The notes under the pieces: generated by a model
Seen by the model: the letters and a program-made list of their open reading frames with translations, nothing else
Told to the model about the DNA's origin: nothing
The model's database searches: none
Shown here: one piece after another, positions 27,101-35,053 of the stretch
Position numbering within the stretch: the stretch's first letter is position 1
How the letters are laid out: each line of letters opens with the position of its first letter
Translations under genes and position numbers: made by a program
Assembly (NCBI GenBank): GCA_964399535.1
Contig: CAYNRE010000030.1
Location: 1 to 64,000, forward strand
DNA: 64,000 nucleotides
Direction of reading: 5' to 3'
Source: CAYNRE01 sp964399535
GTDB taxonomy: Bacteria > Planctomycetota > Planctomycetia > Pirellulales > CAYNRE01

Positions 27101-28456
27101 CTTCAGTCCCAAGTCCTGCCAGGCCCGCTGGCAGCGCAGCCACAGCGCGAGCGCCGCGATCTGGCTGGCGCGCAGGTCGATGTCGATGCCGTGCAAGTTG
27201 TGCGCGAGAATCAACCGGGGAACATCGCGGCGCAGTTCGTCGAGCGTTGGATAGTCGGCTCGCAACGCCTCGCCGAGGTCTTCGTCGGTGTAAGCCTCCT
27301 CATAAATCGTCAGCAGCAGATCGAAGCAATAGAGGAGAAAATGCCCACTACCGCAGGCCGGGTCGAGAATCTTGAGTTCCCGTGGGTCTTTCTTTGGTCG
27401 GTGCGGAATATAAACCGGGAGCTTGAGCAGTTCTTCCTGTGAAAGATCGTCCTTCGAGCGTTCATCTTGGTCAGTGGCGGCATCCTTGGGCGGCTGTTCG
27501 CCCTCGTTCAAGAAAATCTCAGTGGGGCGGCGGACCATGTAGCGGCACTGGGCCGGATCACCTTCTTTGGCGAGCTTGGTGTCTCCCTTGCGCATCTCGT
27601 ACCAGATGCGCCCCAGCGTGTTGTCGGTGAGGAACTCGACGACATAGCGGGGCGTGAAGAACTGGTTGCGGAACGCCAATTCGTAGGAGTTGCGTGGGGC
27701 CTGGCTTTCCTTCCGGGCCTGATCGCGGAGTTCCTTGGGCGTGAAATACTGGTAAACCCAGCCGATCGTTTCGTCCTGCGACCAAATCTGCGGCCACTGT
27801 TCTCGCAGTTCGGTTTCCTCGGCCTTGATGCCCCCGCCGTTCAAGAGGTCGAGCACGTCATCCAGCGTCTTCTGCCGAGGATAGAGCCGGTTGGCCGGAT
27901 CATTGGGGTTGAAGAGCACTCCGATTTCATCGGAGAGCAGTCCCCCCAGCCAGTCCAAGAAGTGCCGATAGGCAACCTCCTGCTGCCCAGTGCTATAGAG
28001 CCGCTCATCGTCGGGGTGCTCGGCCAGGTAAAACTTGACGCCGTTGGAATTGACGCCGCGGCTGACCGCTTCGCGGAACTTCTGCCCGCCAACATAGACC
28101 TCGCGGGCCTCCATCATCTTATAGGCGCAGAGCCGATTGAGATGCGTGAAGGCGATCTCACGCACCAACTGGTCGAGGGCCTCCTTCGGCTTGAACCCGC
28201 GCGCTTGGATGTGGGCATAGTGGTCGAGAATGTCCTTACGGGCGTCGCGTTCTTCCTCGGAAAGATGCGTGACCGGCGCGTTGGGATCGGCCGTGACAGC
28301 GTCTTTGGACCCGTTCCCGGACGAGCCGGAACGGATGGTCTCCTTCCGCGCGAAGATGGCGTATTTGCCCTCTAGCACCTGCCGCACATCGTCCTCCAGC
28401 AGCCGCCGGCACTGCGTGACGACACCCCGGAGCTTGTTGCGAATCTCTTGGTCCAT
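24170..28456 (-). CDS. pglX: BREX adenine-specific DNA methyltransferase PglX
   Basis: 1,428 aa from ATG 28456. The class I methyltransferase core shows ILDPACGSGHFLLY (SAM-binding motif I, about residue 364) and the N6-adenine motif NPPFG (about 613). The C-terminus has a long charged coiled-coil (about 1,320-1,390) and a DLNDGVVLNIAPLWELVPW ending that is typical of PglX. It methylates an asymmetric adenine motif to mark host DNA and also takes part in exclusion. The DNA coding for residues about 585-1,190, after the catalytic motif and covering the likely target-recognition domain, is visibly more AT-rich than both ends, which suggests recombinational replacement. It is preceded by the HEPN gene with a 1-nt gap. 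Confidence 0.95.
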   Translation of the reverse strand: MDQEIRNKLRGVVTQCRRLLEDDVRQVLEGKYAIFARKETIRSGSSGNGSKDAVTADPNAPVTHLSEEERDARKDILDHYAHIQARGFKPKEALDQLVREIAFTHLNRLCAYKMMEAREVYVGGQKFREAVSRGVNSNGVKFYLAEHPDDERLYSTGQQEVAYRHFLDWLGGLLSDEIGVLFNPNDPANRLYPRQKTLDDVLDLLNGGGIKAEETELREQWPQIWSQDETIGWVYQYFTPKELRDQARKESQAPRNSYELAFRNQFFTPRYVVEFLTDNTLGRIWYEMRKGDTKLAKEGDPAQCRYMVRRPTEIFLNEGEQPPKDAATDQDERSKDDLSQEELLKLPVYIPHRPKKDPRELKILDPACGSGHFLLYCFDLLLTIYEEAYTDEDLGEALRADYPTLDELRRDVPRLILAHNLHGIDIDLRASQIAALALWLRCQRAWQDLGLKKDRPQISRSNFVCAEPMPGEEQMLKEFVAQLEPKVLGQVVEVVFDKMKLAGEAGSLLKIEEELRDAVAEAKRQFLAGPVTIQRSLFDDPQPVARQQRFDFSGLTDEQFFEQAEAKAIEALRSYAENAQNGQRLQRRLFTEDAVRGFALVDFCQKRYDAVLMNPPFGKVSSSFKSAFEASYTKTKNDIYAAFVERGLGLLLDGGMLGAITSRTGFFLTSFRQWREDILLQRGASTILADLGYGVLDAAMVETAAYCLKAKRPSEATIFIRLLQDESKQAGLSQAIDQVTAGTQAPNCFVLNPLLFSHIPLSPFAYWVNTRVRKLFTQLPSLAAAGLDAQSGASTMDDFRFLRCWWETKPELAARSREDTLNGLRWVPFAKGGAYSPYYANTELSIDWQNDGEVLKETISRYRGSRGWGYQWTAALNGYKKYFRAGLTWPRRSTSGFSPRILAAGMIFGDKGPACFVPPGLEYAALGILFSQTYQRLIEISLAAGEETQSGTASRSYEVGLVEKLPWPNTLRSQEDELSALTRTLVTGVQSFHVTDELSHFFVSPFCCRGPSIRQSTVDWERYLEKTCVELLSVAAHVENLVTRILFGDLKDPLELTSGDARSMLTHDCTQPSDNFDELYSQSIHDTINEWIEEEGGNRQVAVKSYYVSRHLEVLSQTAAVHPAKIAEIAASRNLLPKGALRAAASMALSYAVGCCLGRWDIRLARNPTTVELPDPFLPLPIYPLGAIKRSDDIPFCQVSPYPLRIEHDGILADDPDHFDDIVRRVREVLELIWKDRAEAIEKEACEILGVKELRDYFRKPGKGGFWDDHISRYSKSRRKAPIYWLLQSSKRNYALWLYYHRLDKDLLFKALVNYVEPKLRLETSRLETLRSQQAAAGASGKEAKRLAKEVERQEDFISELQDFEDKLRRAANLHLEPDLNDGVVLNIAPLWELVPWKEAKKYWDELMAGKYEWSTIGKQLREKGLVR

Positions 28457-28457
28457 G

Positions 28458-29270
28458 TCAGGCCGCTCCTCCGTCAGTAGGCATGAAGGCTCGTAGTTCT
28501 TTCATTTGCTCCTGAACTAGATCATCTAAACACGTCACGACGTGCCGAATCGTATCCACGGCCTGCATTGCAAAGGCGGGAGCAATCGCTTGAGGGTCGC
28601 CCGACATATCCGCCTTATTTCGGTCTGCCCGATGAACAATGTCGTTCCGCCGGCTGACCGTGTCATCGATGAGCCGCCCCAGTTCAGTCGGCTTTCGGCT
28701 CAGGCGCGTGCCGATCTCCGTCCACGGTTCGTCCAGTCCAAACATCACGCCGACCACGTGGATACCGCGCCGACCGCTGAGGTTTGTCTCCAGATAGAGC
28801 CGCACCTTATTGGCAACAAAGAGTGGGTCGGGCTCGGAAAGCAGTCGCAGCACCTCTGGAAGGTCGAATTTAACCCCGTTTAGGTGGCCGGCTAGCTCCC
28901 GATCCTTGATGTTGATGAACGACCGTCCCTTGATGGCAATTAGCTCTTCAAAATGAGCGTTCATCACCGCCGGCAAATAAGTTTCCAGGCCAGTGCAGGC
29001 GATTACGACTGACTGGCGGAGTAGATTGCAGAGAGCAGTCTTCCGAATGAGCTTTGGGGCAACCTCCGCTCGCTCTCGGATGAGGCCCAGGAAAACCTCG
29101 TTGTAGATGCAGAGCACCCCTTCGTCGTCATCCGCCTTCACCAAATCGCGTAGCGTCCGCAAGACGCCTTCTTCAGTATGTGGCGTATCATGCTCCAGCA
29201 GCCGATAGACCTTCAGCAATAGATCTGCCGGCCGGATATTGTCTTCAAAGATCTGGCGAGGGCTGAGCAT
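28458..29270 (-). CDS. HEPN-domain protein (putative RNase) inside the BREX operon
   Basis: 270 aa from ATG 29270, 3 nt after the brxC stop and 1 nt before pglX. The largely helical protein carries RRNDIVHRADR near residues 207-217, matching the R-x4-H catalytic signature of HEPN ribonucleases, specifically the RNDIVHRAD form seen in RiboL-PSP-HEPN proteins. The preceding helix region (VVIACTGLETYLPAVMNAHF, about 90-110) fits the first HEPN helices. HEPN proteins in defence loci usually act as abortive-infection RNases. The tight spacing indicates co-translation with BREX core genes. No MNT or other antitoxin gene is next to it, so control may come from BREX proteins themselves. A structural, non-catalytic HEPN is the alternative. 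Confidence 0.75.
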   Translation of the reverse strand: MLSPRQIFEDNIRPADLLLKVYRLLEHDTPHTEEGVLRTLRDLVKADDDEGVLCIYNEVFLGLIRERAEVAPKLIRKTALCNLLRQSVVIACTGLETYLPAVMNAHFEELIAIKGRSFINIKDRELAGHLNGVKFDLPEVLRLLSEPDPLFVANKVRLYLETNLSGRRGIHVVGVMFGLDEPWTEIGTRLSRKPTELGRLIDDTVSRRNDIVHRADRNKADMSGDPQAIAPAFAMQAVDTIRHVVTCLDDLVQEQMKELRAFMPTDGGAA

Positions 29271-29273
29271 GGT

Positions 29274-32200
29274 TCACTCCAGAATGATGATGGCGCCTTC
29301 ATCGATGCACTTCTGAAGCGAGTCGCGTATGAGATCGAGCGCTTTGTCGAGTTCCTCTTGCGTTTGAATGGGACGGTTGAAGAATTCCGAGACCCTGACC
29401 TTGCGGACTGGCGCTTTTTTCTCCCCGCCGATCGACAGCTCCTGCAACTTGACCATGACCGAGGACTTCAGCCCATCGACGGCGGCCAGGTCGGATTCCA
29501 TTTCGGTCAGGCTCGATCTGCCGAGCGAGGCGCCGTCGGTGACCGAGTTCCTGTCGTCTTCCGTGCCGACTCGCCCCTGGAGAGGTGACAACAGAGAAGA
29601 AGCCAAGCTGGAATTGTTGGCTTCGAGGGGCGCCCATTCCGTTCGATTTTTGATTTCGCCGATTGCTGACTCGTAGGCCTGTTTGCGGCGGTCGAACAGA
29701 TCGCAGTAGGCGCTGCGATACGCGTCCAAAATAGTTTGGGTGTGAGCGGCGATGGTGGACCACGAGTCAATGAACTGCTCGGACGCCAAGAGCGTTCTGA
29801 GTTCGTCGACCGTGGCGCCGAGTTCTGGCGAGGGGTTGTGGGCGGCGAGCCGCTGCCAGACCTGGTCCGTCGCTTGCCGCGCCTGGCGCAGGATGCCGAT
29901 CGCCTCGGCGTTCAATGAATCCCGCAGCTTCCGCACCTTCTCGCGGGTTTCACCGAATTCGGTCCCGTTCTCCGTAAGGATGCGAACGCAGTCGTCGGAT
30001 GCCGACGATTGGATGCCCGCCAGCGTTTGCTGGTATTCGGACAGCATGGTCAGGACCGGAAGGCGATGGGCCTCGGCAGTCGCCTTGAGGGGATAGAGCT
30101 TTTCCAATTCCTCGGCCGCGACCTTCTTGAACGCGGCGGCGATGGCGCCCTCTTCGACGTCGACCTCCTCGCCGGTGAGGTCTTCGAGTTGTTGAACCGC
30201 CTGAGTGAGCGTCTTGAGCCCGACCGATTGCCTGGGAGAGAAGAGCGACGAGCGGAATGCTGGATTGCTGGTGAACGGCGTGCGCGAAGCCGGGTCTTGG
30301 TAGTTGTGGTAACGGTTGCCCTGGAAAGTGACCTCGATTTCGCCAGCCCGGAATAGCGCCGCAAGGATGAGGCGGAGCATGTCCCGTTCCCAGCCGTAGG
30401 GAGTGCCGCCGAAGCGTTTCTCCAGTGCCTTGCCCATGCGGGTGTCTTTGTTGCCGTAGCTGTGCTCGCTCTTCAAATAGTCGAGCACCTCCTTAGCGAC
30501 ATCGGCGCCCGAGTTGACGATATTCTTGGGTCCGTCTTTGACGACCAGGCCCAACCCGTTGTCGCCGGCATAGAAAACGTTCGGCAGAGCCTTGAGGTCG
30601 GCGGCTTTGAGGATCTGTTCGGCCTCGTCCCCCTTCAGCGGACGGGATCCCATTTGGAGCTTGGGGTAGAGGTCGGGGACAATCTGCCCAAAGAGTTTCT
30701 TGAGAATCTCGGCTAAGCTCTTGCCCAAGGCGGATGCATCTTTTTGCACGCCTCGGAACATGCCGGTGCCGCGTTCCATCGCCTCGGTGAGTTTGTCGCG
30801 CAGGCGAGTTTCGTAGCCGTTCTTGGAGTTTTTCTCATCCTGAAGGCAGGTGGCCTCGTCGGGGCTGATTTTCTGCTGCGCGCTGAGCTGGTTGTATTTA
30901 TCGACCATCTTCCGTGAAGCGTGGAGCTGCGCGACGAGCTCGTCGATCTCGGGTGTCAGACTAAAGAGCCAATAGAGATCGTTCTCGTGAGCTTTCTGCT
31001 GGCTCTCGGTGCGAACCTCTTCAATGCGATTGCTAAGCTCATCGGTATCGTCCGCGACACAAAGGGTGAGCGGCAATTCGCCCTCGTCGCCGATGGTCGA
31101 TCCATCGACGCTGATGCCGATGCGGAACGACCGGTTCTGGTAGCGATAGGTCTTGAACTCCGGCTCGTCGAAGATCTGCTGGAGAGCGGTGCGCGAGAGT
31201 TCGTTGCGCTCGCGAGGCTTCGGTTCGAGATGGCCGCGCCGCTCCGTTTCCCAGTTTTTCTCTTGAGCCGTCTGAAGCTTCCACCCCTCTTCGGTGTTGC
31301 GGATGAACTGGGCGGTGTGCAGCCGTTTGACCGCCGCCTGAACTTCACTCAGCGCGGCGGGTTTCCCCACCCTATCCACCAGGACAGCCGCGAGATTCGC
31401 CTCGGTGCGCGGAAGGTCGCGAATGAACTCCAAGAGGCAGATGGATTTGGCGACGCGAAGTGCCCAGCCCTGATCTTGTGGGTCGTCTTTGAACCGCTCC
31501 GCAATCTGGTGGATGTCGGTTCGCTTCTCGTTGGAGAGGTTGCCCTCCACCAACTCGAACACCTTGTCCAGCGTCACGAGCGCGCCGATAGGCTTTTTGG
31601 CGAACTCCGTGCGATCGGACACCAGCATCTCGTAGGCTTGCTTGATGATCGTGCGGTTGCTGCCGCCGTAGTGACGGGGTGCGCCCGGCTGGAGCCGAAT
31701 CCCCGACATGATGCCAATGCAAAGGTCGATGTAGTGGGGCGGATAGGGGTAGAAGTGGACGAAGTCGTTCTCGTTGATGTCGGTCCGACGCGTGGTTCGC
31801 TCCAAACGCAAAGCGGCGTTCAATTGTCCCTGGTTGTCGGAGAACAATTTTTTGAGAGGCTTCTCGGCTTCCGCTTTCTTGGCCAGGACTCGTTTGGTGG
31901 CGACTTCCCGAATATCGGAGGGAGCGAGATCGACTCGATAGCGGAAGCGGTCTTGCAGCTTCGCCAGTTCGACGCGTTTGGAGTCGATGGCGGCGACGAC
32001 TTCATCGAGCTTCTCTTGCGAAGTGACAACGATCCAGCAAGGCGCCGTAATCTTGCGGGCTTTAAGCAGGTTCTTGCCGACCTTGCCGAACTCTTCGATG
32101 GTGGCCCGCAGGTCTTCGATCTTGTCGCCACTTCGGGCGACATGTTGCCCCACTTCATCGATGATGAAGACGAGCGCTTTGCCTTTTCGCCTTCGCCCCC

Positions 32201-32939
32201 AGAGCTCGAATGTTCGCTCGACAACCTTGCTCACCGATATCGACGCATCGCGATTCCGTTGGGCATGGGCCCAGGAATCTGCGGAGGGGTAGGTCTTCGG
32301 ATCGAGCTTGTGCAGGATGGCGCTGGCGCGGGAGAGCTTCTGTGCCCCGGCCCGCACCGTTTCCCAATCCTTGCCCAGGAGGCTGTTGCAGGTGGCGACG
32401 AACTCAGTGAGCTTTCCCTCGGCCTCTAGTTCGATCTCCAATTCGGCGATGTCGAAGTCCTCGGCATAGCCTAGTTCACGCAACAGCACCGTATACATCA
32501 ACTCTGCGATACGTTGCGTGACCTTCCGAGTATCCGCCTCCTTGGCAACTTCAAAGAGGATGACCTCGGTTGGCGTTTTCGCGTTGATGAGGTCAAGCAA
32601 GTTGCCGATGCGATCGTCGCCGAGTTGTTGCTTGAAGAGTTCTGCGAACTGGCTTTCAAGCACCTTGCGATTCTGAAGCGCGTAGCCGAGGTTTTTGGCA
32701 AACGAGCTTTTGCCGGAACCGAAAAAGCCAGACACCCATACGCCGACACTTTCGTGCGGATCCGCCGGAGCTTCTGCGATTGCCTTTAGCAGGTGATGGT
32801 ATTGATCGCGGATGCTGTCCGTCGCGATGTATTCGGAGATTTCAGCATGGACCGATTGCTCGTCCGCTTGATCGACCTGAATAATCTCTTCAATCTTGCG
32901 ACTGAGATCGCGCGTCAGAAGGTCGCCAATAGTCTTCAT
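29274..32939 (-). CDS. brxC: BREX P-loop ATPase BrxC/PglY
   Basis: 1,221 aa from ATG 32939. The N-terminus (IGDLLTRDLSRKIEEII) and Walker A VSGFFGSGKSSFAKN (about residues 69-83) are characteristic of BrxC, with a Walker B VFIIDEVGQHVA near 255. The long C-terminal part is helical with coiled-coil character. BrxC is a core ATPase of BREX, forms oligomers and is needed for methylation and exclusion. It follows brxB by 16 nt and is followed by the HEPN gene after 3 nt. Length and motifs are normal for the family, and nothing suggests damage. Confidence 0.96.
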   Translation of the reverse strand: MKTIGDLLTRDLSRKIEEIIQVDQADEQSVHAEISEYIATDSIRDQYHHLLKAIAEAPADPHESVGVWVSGFFGSGKSSFAKNLGYALQNRKVLESQFAELFKQQLGDDRIGNLLDLINAKTPTEVILFEVAKEADTRKVTQRIAELMYTVLLRELGYAEDFDIAELEIELEAEGKLTEFVATCNSLLGKDWETVRAGAQKLSRASAILHKLDPKTYPSADSWAHAQRNRDASISVSKVVERTFELWGRRRKGKALVFIIDEVGQHVARSGDKIEDLRATIEEFGKVGKNLLKARKITAPCWIVVTSQEKLDEVVAAIDSKRVELAKLQDRFRYRVDLAPSDIREVATKRVLAKKAEAEKPLKKLFSDNQGQLNAALRLERTTRRTDINENDFVHFYPYPPHYIDLCIGIMSGIRLQPGAPRHYGGSNRTIIKQAYEMLVSDRTEFAKKPIGALVTLDKVFELVEGNLSNEKRTDIHQIAERFKDDPQDQGWALRVAKSICLLEFIRDLPRTEANLAAVLVDRVGKPAALSEVQAAVKRLHTAQFIRNTEEGWKLQTAQEKNWETERRGHLEPKPRERNELSRTALQQIFDEPEFKTYRYQNRSFRIGISVDGSTIGDEGELPLTLCVADDTDELSNRIEEVRTESQQKAHENDLYWLFSLTPEIDELVAQLHASRKMVDKYNQLSAQQKISPDEATCLQDEKNSKNGYETRLRDKLTEAMERGTGMFRGVQKDASALGKSLAEILKKLFGQIVPDLYPKLQMGSRPLKGDEAEQILKAADLKALPNVFYAGDNGLGLVVKDGPKNIVNSGADVAKEVLDYLKSEHSYGNKDTRMGKALEKRFGGTPYGWERDMLRLILAALFRAGEIEVTFQGNRYHNYQDPASRTPFTSNPAFRSSLFSPRQSVGLKTLTQAVQQLEDLTGEEVDVEEGAIAAAFKKVAAEELEKLYPLKATAEAHRLPVLTMLSEYQQTLAGIQSSASDDCVRILTENGTEFGETREKVRKLRDSLNAEAIGILRQARQATDQVWQRLAAHNPSPELGATVDELRTLLASEQFIDSWSTIAAHTQTILDAYRSAYCDLFDRRKQAYESAIGEIKNRTEWAPLEANNSSLASSLLSPLQGRVGTEDDRNSVTDGASLGRSSLTEMESDLAAVDGLKSSVMVKLQELSIGGEKKAPVRKVRVSEFFNRPIQTQEELDKALDLIRDSLQKCIDEGAIIILE

Positions 32940-32955
32940 GCTTTTGTCCCTGGTC

Positions 32956-33555
32956 TCAGCCGTAGATTTTGACCCGATAGTTTCCGAGAGCGTCTCGATC
33001 CTTCAGGTCCATAAAGCGCAGCCCAGTCGTTCCTTCGATCGAGCCTGGGTAGAACAGAATCGTGGTCACCTTCGTCCTGCCGTGCATTTCGTCGAGCAGC
33101 ATGGACATGTGAAAAATGCCCGGCGACATTGCCGCGACGCGAGTCAAGAACACTACGGAATTGTCGGGTGGGATCGAATCGAGCCTCTCGGCAAGCAGAT
33201 CCCAGAGCGGCACCCAGACCTTGCTCGAAAGGTAGGTGGTCGTCTGCTGTTGAGCTTCGAGGTAGCCCCGTTCCTTTTCCAAGCCTACTATCGCGTCGAA
33301 TCCTTCATCGTCATCTTTCTGGCTGACGGCTTCTAGGGCAGACCACAGCACATCGGACATTGAAATCAGGTGAACCGACTTGCCTGTTGCCTCCAAACGC
33401 GTTGCGAGCAACCGGATCTCCCGGCGAAGTTCCCATTCGTCGGCTGGGTTGTATCGCATGATGGCGAACGGCAGATCGTGATAGACGCCGACCCGTGGCG
33501 GCACCGATTTCAGATCGCTTTCGAGAGGGGCGATGCTATCTCTGAGCGAGGACAT
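32956..33555 (-). CDS. brxB: BREX protein BrxB (DUF1788)
   Basis: 199 aa from ATG 33555, chosen because GAGGAG lies 7 nt upstream; ATG 33561 would be too close to that site. Family features are visible: an acidic N-terminus, VGVYHDLPFAIMRYNP (about residue 28), VVFLTRVAAMSPGIFHMS (about 135) and a C-terminal ILFYPGSIEGTTGLRFMDL with a YRVKIY ending. BrxB is a small core component that bridges PglZ and other BREX subunits. Its start overlaps the end of brxA by 20 nt, indicating coupled translation. Confidence 0.93.
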   Translation of the reverse strand: MSSLRDSIAPLESDLKSVPPRVGVYHDLPFAIMRYNPADEWELRREIRLLATRLEATGKSVHLISMSDVLWSALEAVSQKDDDEGFDAIVGLEKERGYLEAQQQTTTYLSSKVWVPLWDLLAERLDSIPPDNSVVFLTRVAAMSPGIFHMSMLLDEMHGRTKVTTILFYPGSIEGTTGLRFMDLKDRDALGNYRVKIYG

Positions 33556-34351
33556 GCGCATACTCCTCAAGTGTTTCCACTGGGAAGGTCAGCCGAGTTA
33601 CGCTTCCGGCGACGTGGTACTCAAGCAAGTCACGCTGGTGCGCCTCGAACAGGAATCGCTCGACGCTCTCCCTTGAAAGAAAAAACAACTTCCAGTCCGG
33701 TAGTTCCAGCAACTTGACTCCCGATAGATGGAATTGTTTGAGGTAGAAGACAATGTAGGCGAACGCTTCGGTAGGGAGAAACGAAGGGGCGATTTTCTTG
33801 TTCACCGCTCCCTGAAGGATGCCGAAATCCCGCAATGCCGCCAGCAAGCCCTGAGCGATACGGGTGATCGTGGGTTCGGACCAGTGCCCGGTCGTCTTAC
33901 CTTCTGCAACCCATTTGGCCAACGACCGCTGAAGTTCTTGCACGCTGATATCCACCAGCCCTCGTTCCTGCATCGGCACCAGAATCTCGGTCACTGCGTC
34001 GTGGAGCAAATGGTCCGCTCGGGCCGAGTGGAAGTAAAGAATGCGCTCCAAGGCGGCGGCCGGGAACTTGCTCTGGACGAGCGACACCAGGGCTTTCGCG
34101 ACGCATTCCTCGGCAAGATACCTCTGGCGGAAGATCGCCAAGATGTCCCGGACACGGGAGCGAGATGCCTTGCCGAACACATTGTTCCGCTGTATCCGAT
34201 CGATGTTCTCTGTAACCGAGGCACTAGCATTCCAGTGGGAGAGCAGCGTCTTCGTGTCCCCAATCAGGGCACCCGCCTTTATGATCTTGGTCGAGTACGG
34301 AGCGGAACTCCGATGCCCCTTTTCGTTGCTCAGTCTCTTCCGCTTCGCCAT
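33536..34351 (-). CDS. brxA: BREX protein BrxA (DUF1819)
   Basis: 271 aa from ATG 34351 (MAKRKRLS), preceded by GAGGGCCGAGG. The protein has the all-helical pattern of BrxA: an early YSTKIIKAGALIGDTKTLL segment, RDILAIFRQRYL, a W-containing middle and a C-terminal GSVTRLTFPVETLEEYAHVL. BrxA folds as two winged-helix-like halves and binds DNA; it is found in type 1 BREX as the first gene. It overlaps brxB by 20 nt and lies 62 nt after the small HTH gene. No defect is visible. Confidence 0.92.
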   Translation of the reverse strand: MAKRKRLSNEKGHRSSAPYSTKIIKAGALIGDTKTLLSHWNASASVTENIDRIQRNNVFGKASRSRVRDILAIFRQRYLAEECVAKALVSLVQSKFPAAALERILYFHSARADHLLHDAVTEILVPMQERGLVDISVQELQRSLAKWVAEGKTTGHWSEPTITRIAQGLLAALRDFGILQGAVNKKIAPSFLPTEAFAYIVFYLKQFHLSGVKLLELPDWKLFFLSRESVERFLFEAHQRDLLEYHVAGSVTRLTFPVETLEEYAHVLAQR

Positions 34352-34413
34352 CCTCGGCCCTCGTAAACTCGTCACCGTTACGCACTCGCTCGTCCAAGGT
34401 TATTCAGTTCGTT

Positions 34414-34620
34414 TCAGTACTTGACTCGTTTCCTGCTCGCCAATTCCACCTGTTTCAATAACCCATCTAAGTCCTCCCGCTTGAAGAGCCGGTAATCGTT
34501 TACAGGGTGGCGAATGGCGGCGAGCTTCTCGGCGTTCACCCAATTGCGTAGGGTGTTTGGTGACACGCCCAAATACTCAGCAGCCTCGGAAATTCGGAGA
34601 TAATCCGACAGCTTTTCCAC
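34414..34620 (-). CDS. MerR/excisionase-like helix-turn-helix protein, likely BREX regulator
   Basis: 68 aa from GTG 34620, preceded by GGGGAA; the frame is open to 34683, but the domain begins directly after the chosen start. The whole protein is one HTH_17-type DNA-binding domain: YLRISEAAEYLGVSPNTLRN, then W, and a wing ending in YRLFKREDLDGLL. It is the first gene of the BREX run, 62 nt before brxA. Its position suggests autoregulation of the operon. Many BREX loci use a WYL-domain regulator (BrxR) instead, which is absent here. An excisionase-like role for the island is the alternative. Confidence 0.75.
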   Translation of the reverse strand: MEKLSDYLRISEAAEYLGVSPNTLRNWVNAEKLAAIRHPVNDYRLFKREDLDGLLKQVELASRKRVKY

Positions 34621-34675
34621 TTCGGCGTTCCCCGGCGTGTGCGACTGAGTTTGGTCTGACCCCCAGGGTACAAAC

Positions 34676-34701
34676 CTTACCAAAGTTCGTCACACTTACC
34701 A
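34676..34701 (-). promoter_or_regulatory. Candidate operator: two TGGTAAG direct repeats before the BREX regulator
   Basis: On the minus strand TGGTAAG occurs at 34695-34701 and 34676-34682, exactly 19 bp apart, about two helical turns, and 56 bp upstream of GTG 34620. The position fits an operator for the HTH protein. No consensus -35/-10 pair could be fixed with confidence. Confidence 0.3.
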
Positions 34702-35053
34702 GGCATGGCGAGCGGCGAATTCCGTCGCCCATTTCAATGGCCAGGTGGCGCAACCGGAATCCCGCGGGCCGGACAGACGCTACAGATTCGGTCTGGGGGG
34801 GGATAGAAGGCTGCTCTGCGAATAGAAAGGAACGCGGAGCATCGCGGACCGGTCCCGCGCAGCCGCCTCCTGGGTGCTCATCTTCTGATGAGCGCCCAAT
34901 CCATTGACGCGGTCGAGAACAGCGGCGCCGGGCAGCTGTCGCGGCGGCCGACCGAGTGGGAGGCCGAGCAAACGCGTAAAACGATCTGACACGAGGCGCT
35001 CGCCACGGCAAACACGAGCTGGCTGACCCGCACCCGAAAGGTTGAGACCGACC
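34702..35053. other. Gene-free spacer upstream of BREX
   Basis: 352 bp between the candidate operator and the end of the 35054-35659 gene. Short GC-rich frames exist but have no recognisable domains. It presumably contains BREX promoter elements; I see no hairpin-plus-T-run terminator for the upstream gene. Confidence 0.45.

Noticed and set aside
28458..29270. HEPN-MNT toxin-antitoxin pair
   Set aside because: No nucleotidyltransferase (MNT) gene is adjacent; both neighbours are BREX core genes.
30921..32429. 502-aa plus-strand frame antisense to brxC
   Set aside because: It is a shadow of the well-supported brxC gene, and its translation matches no family.
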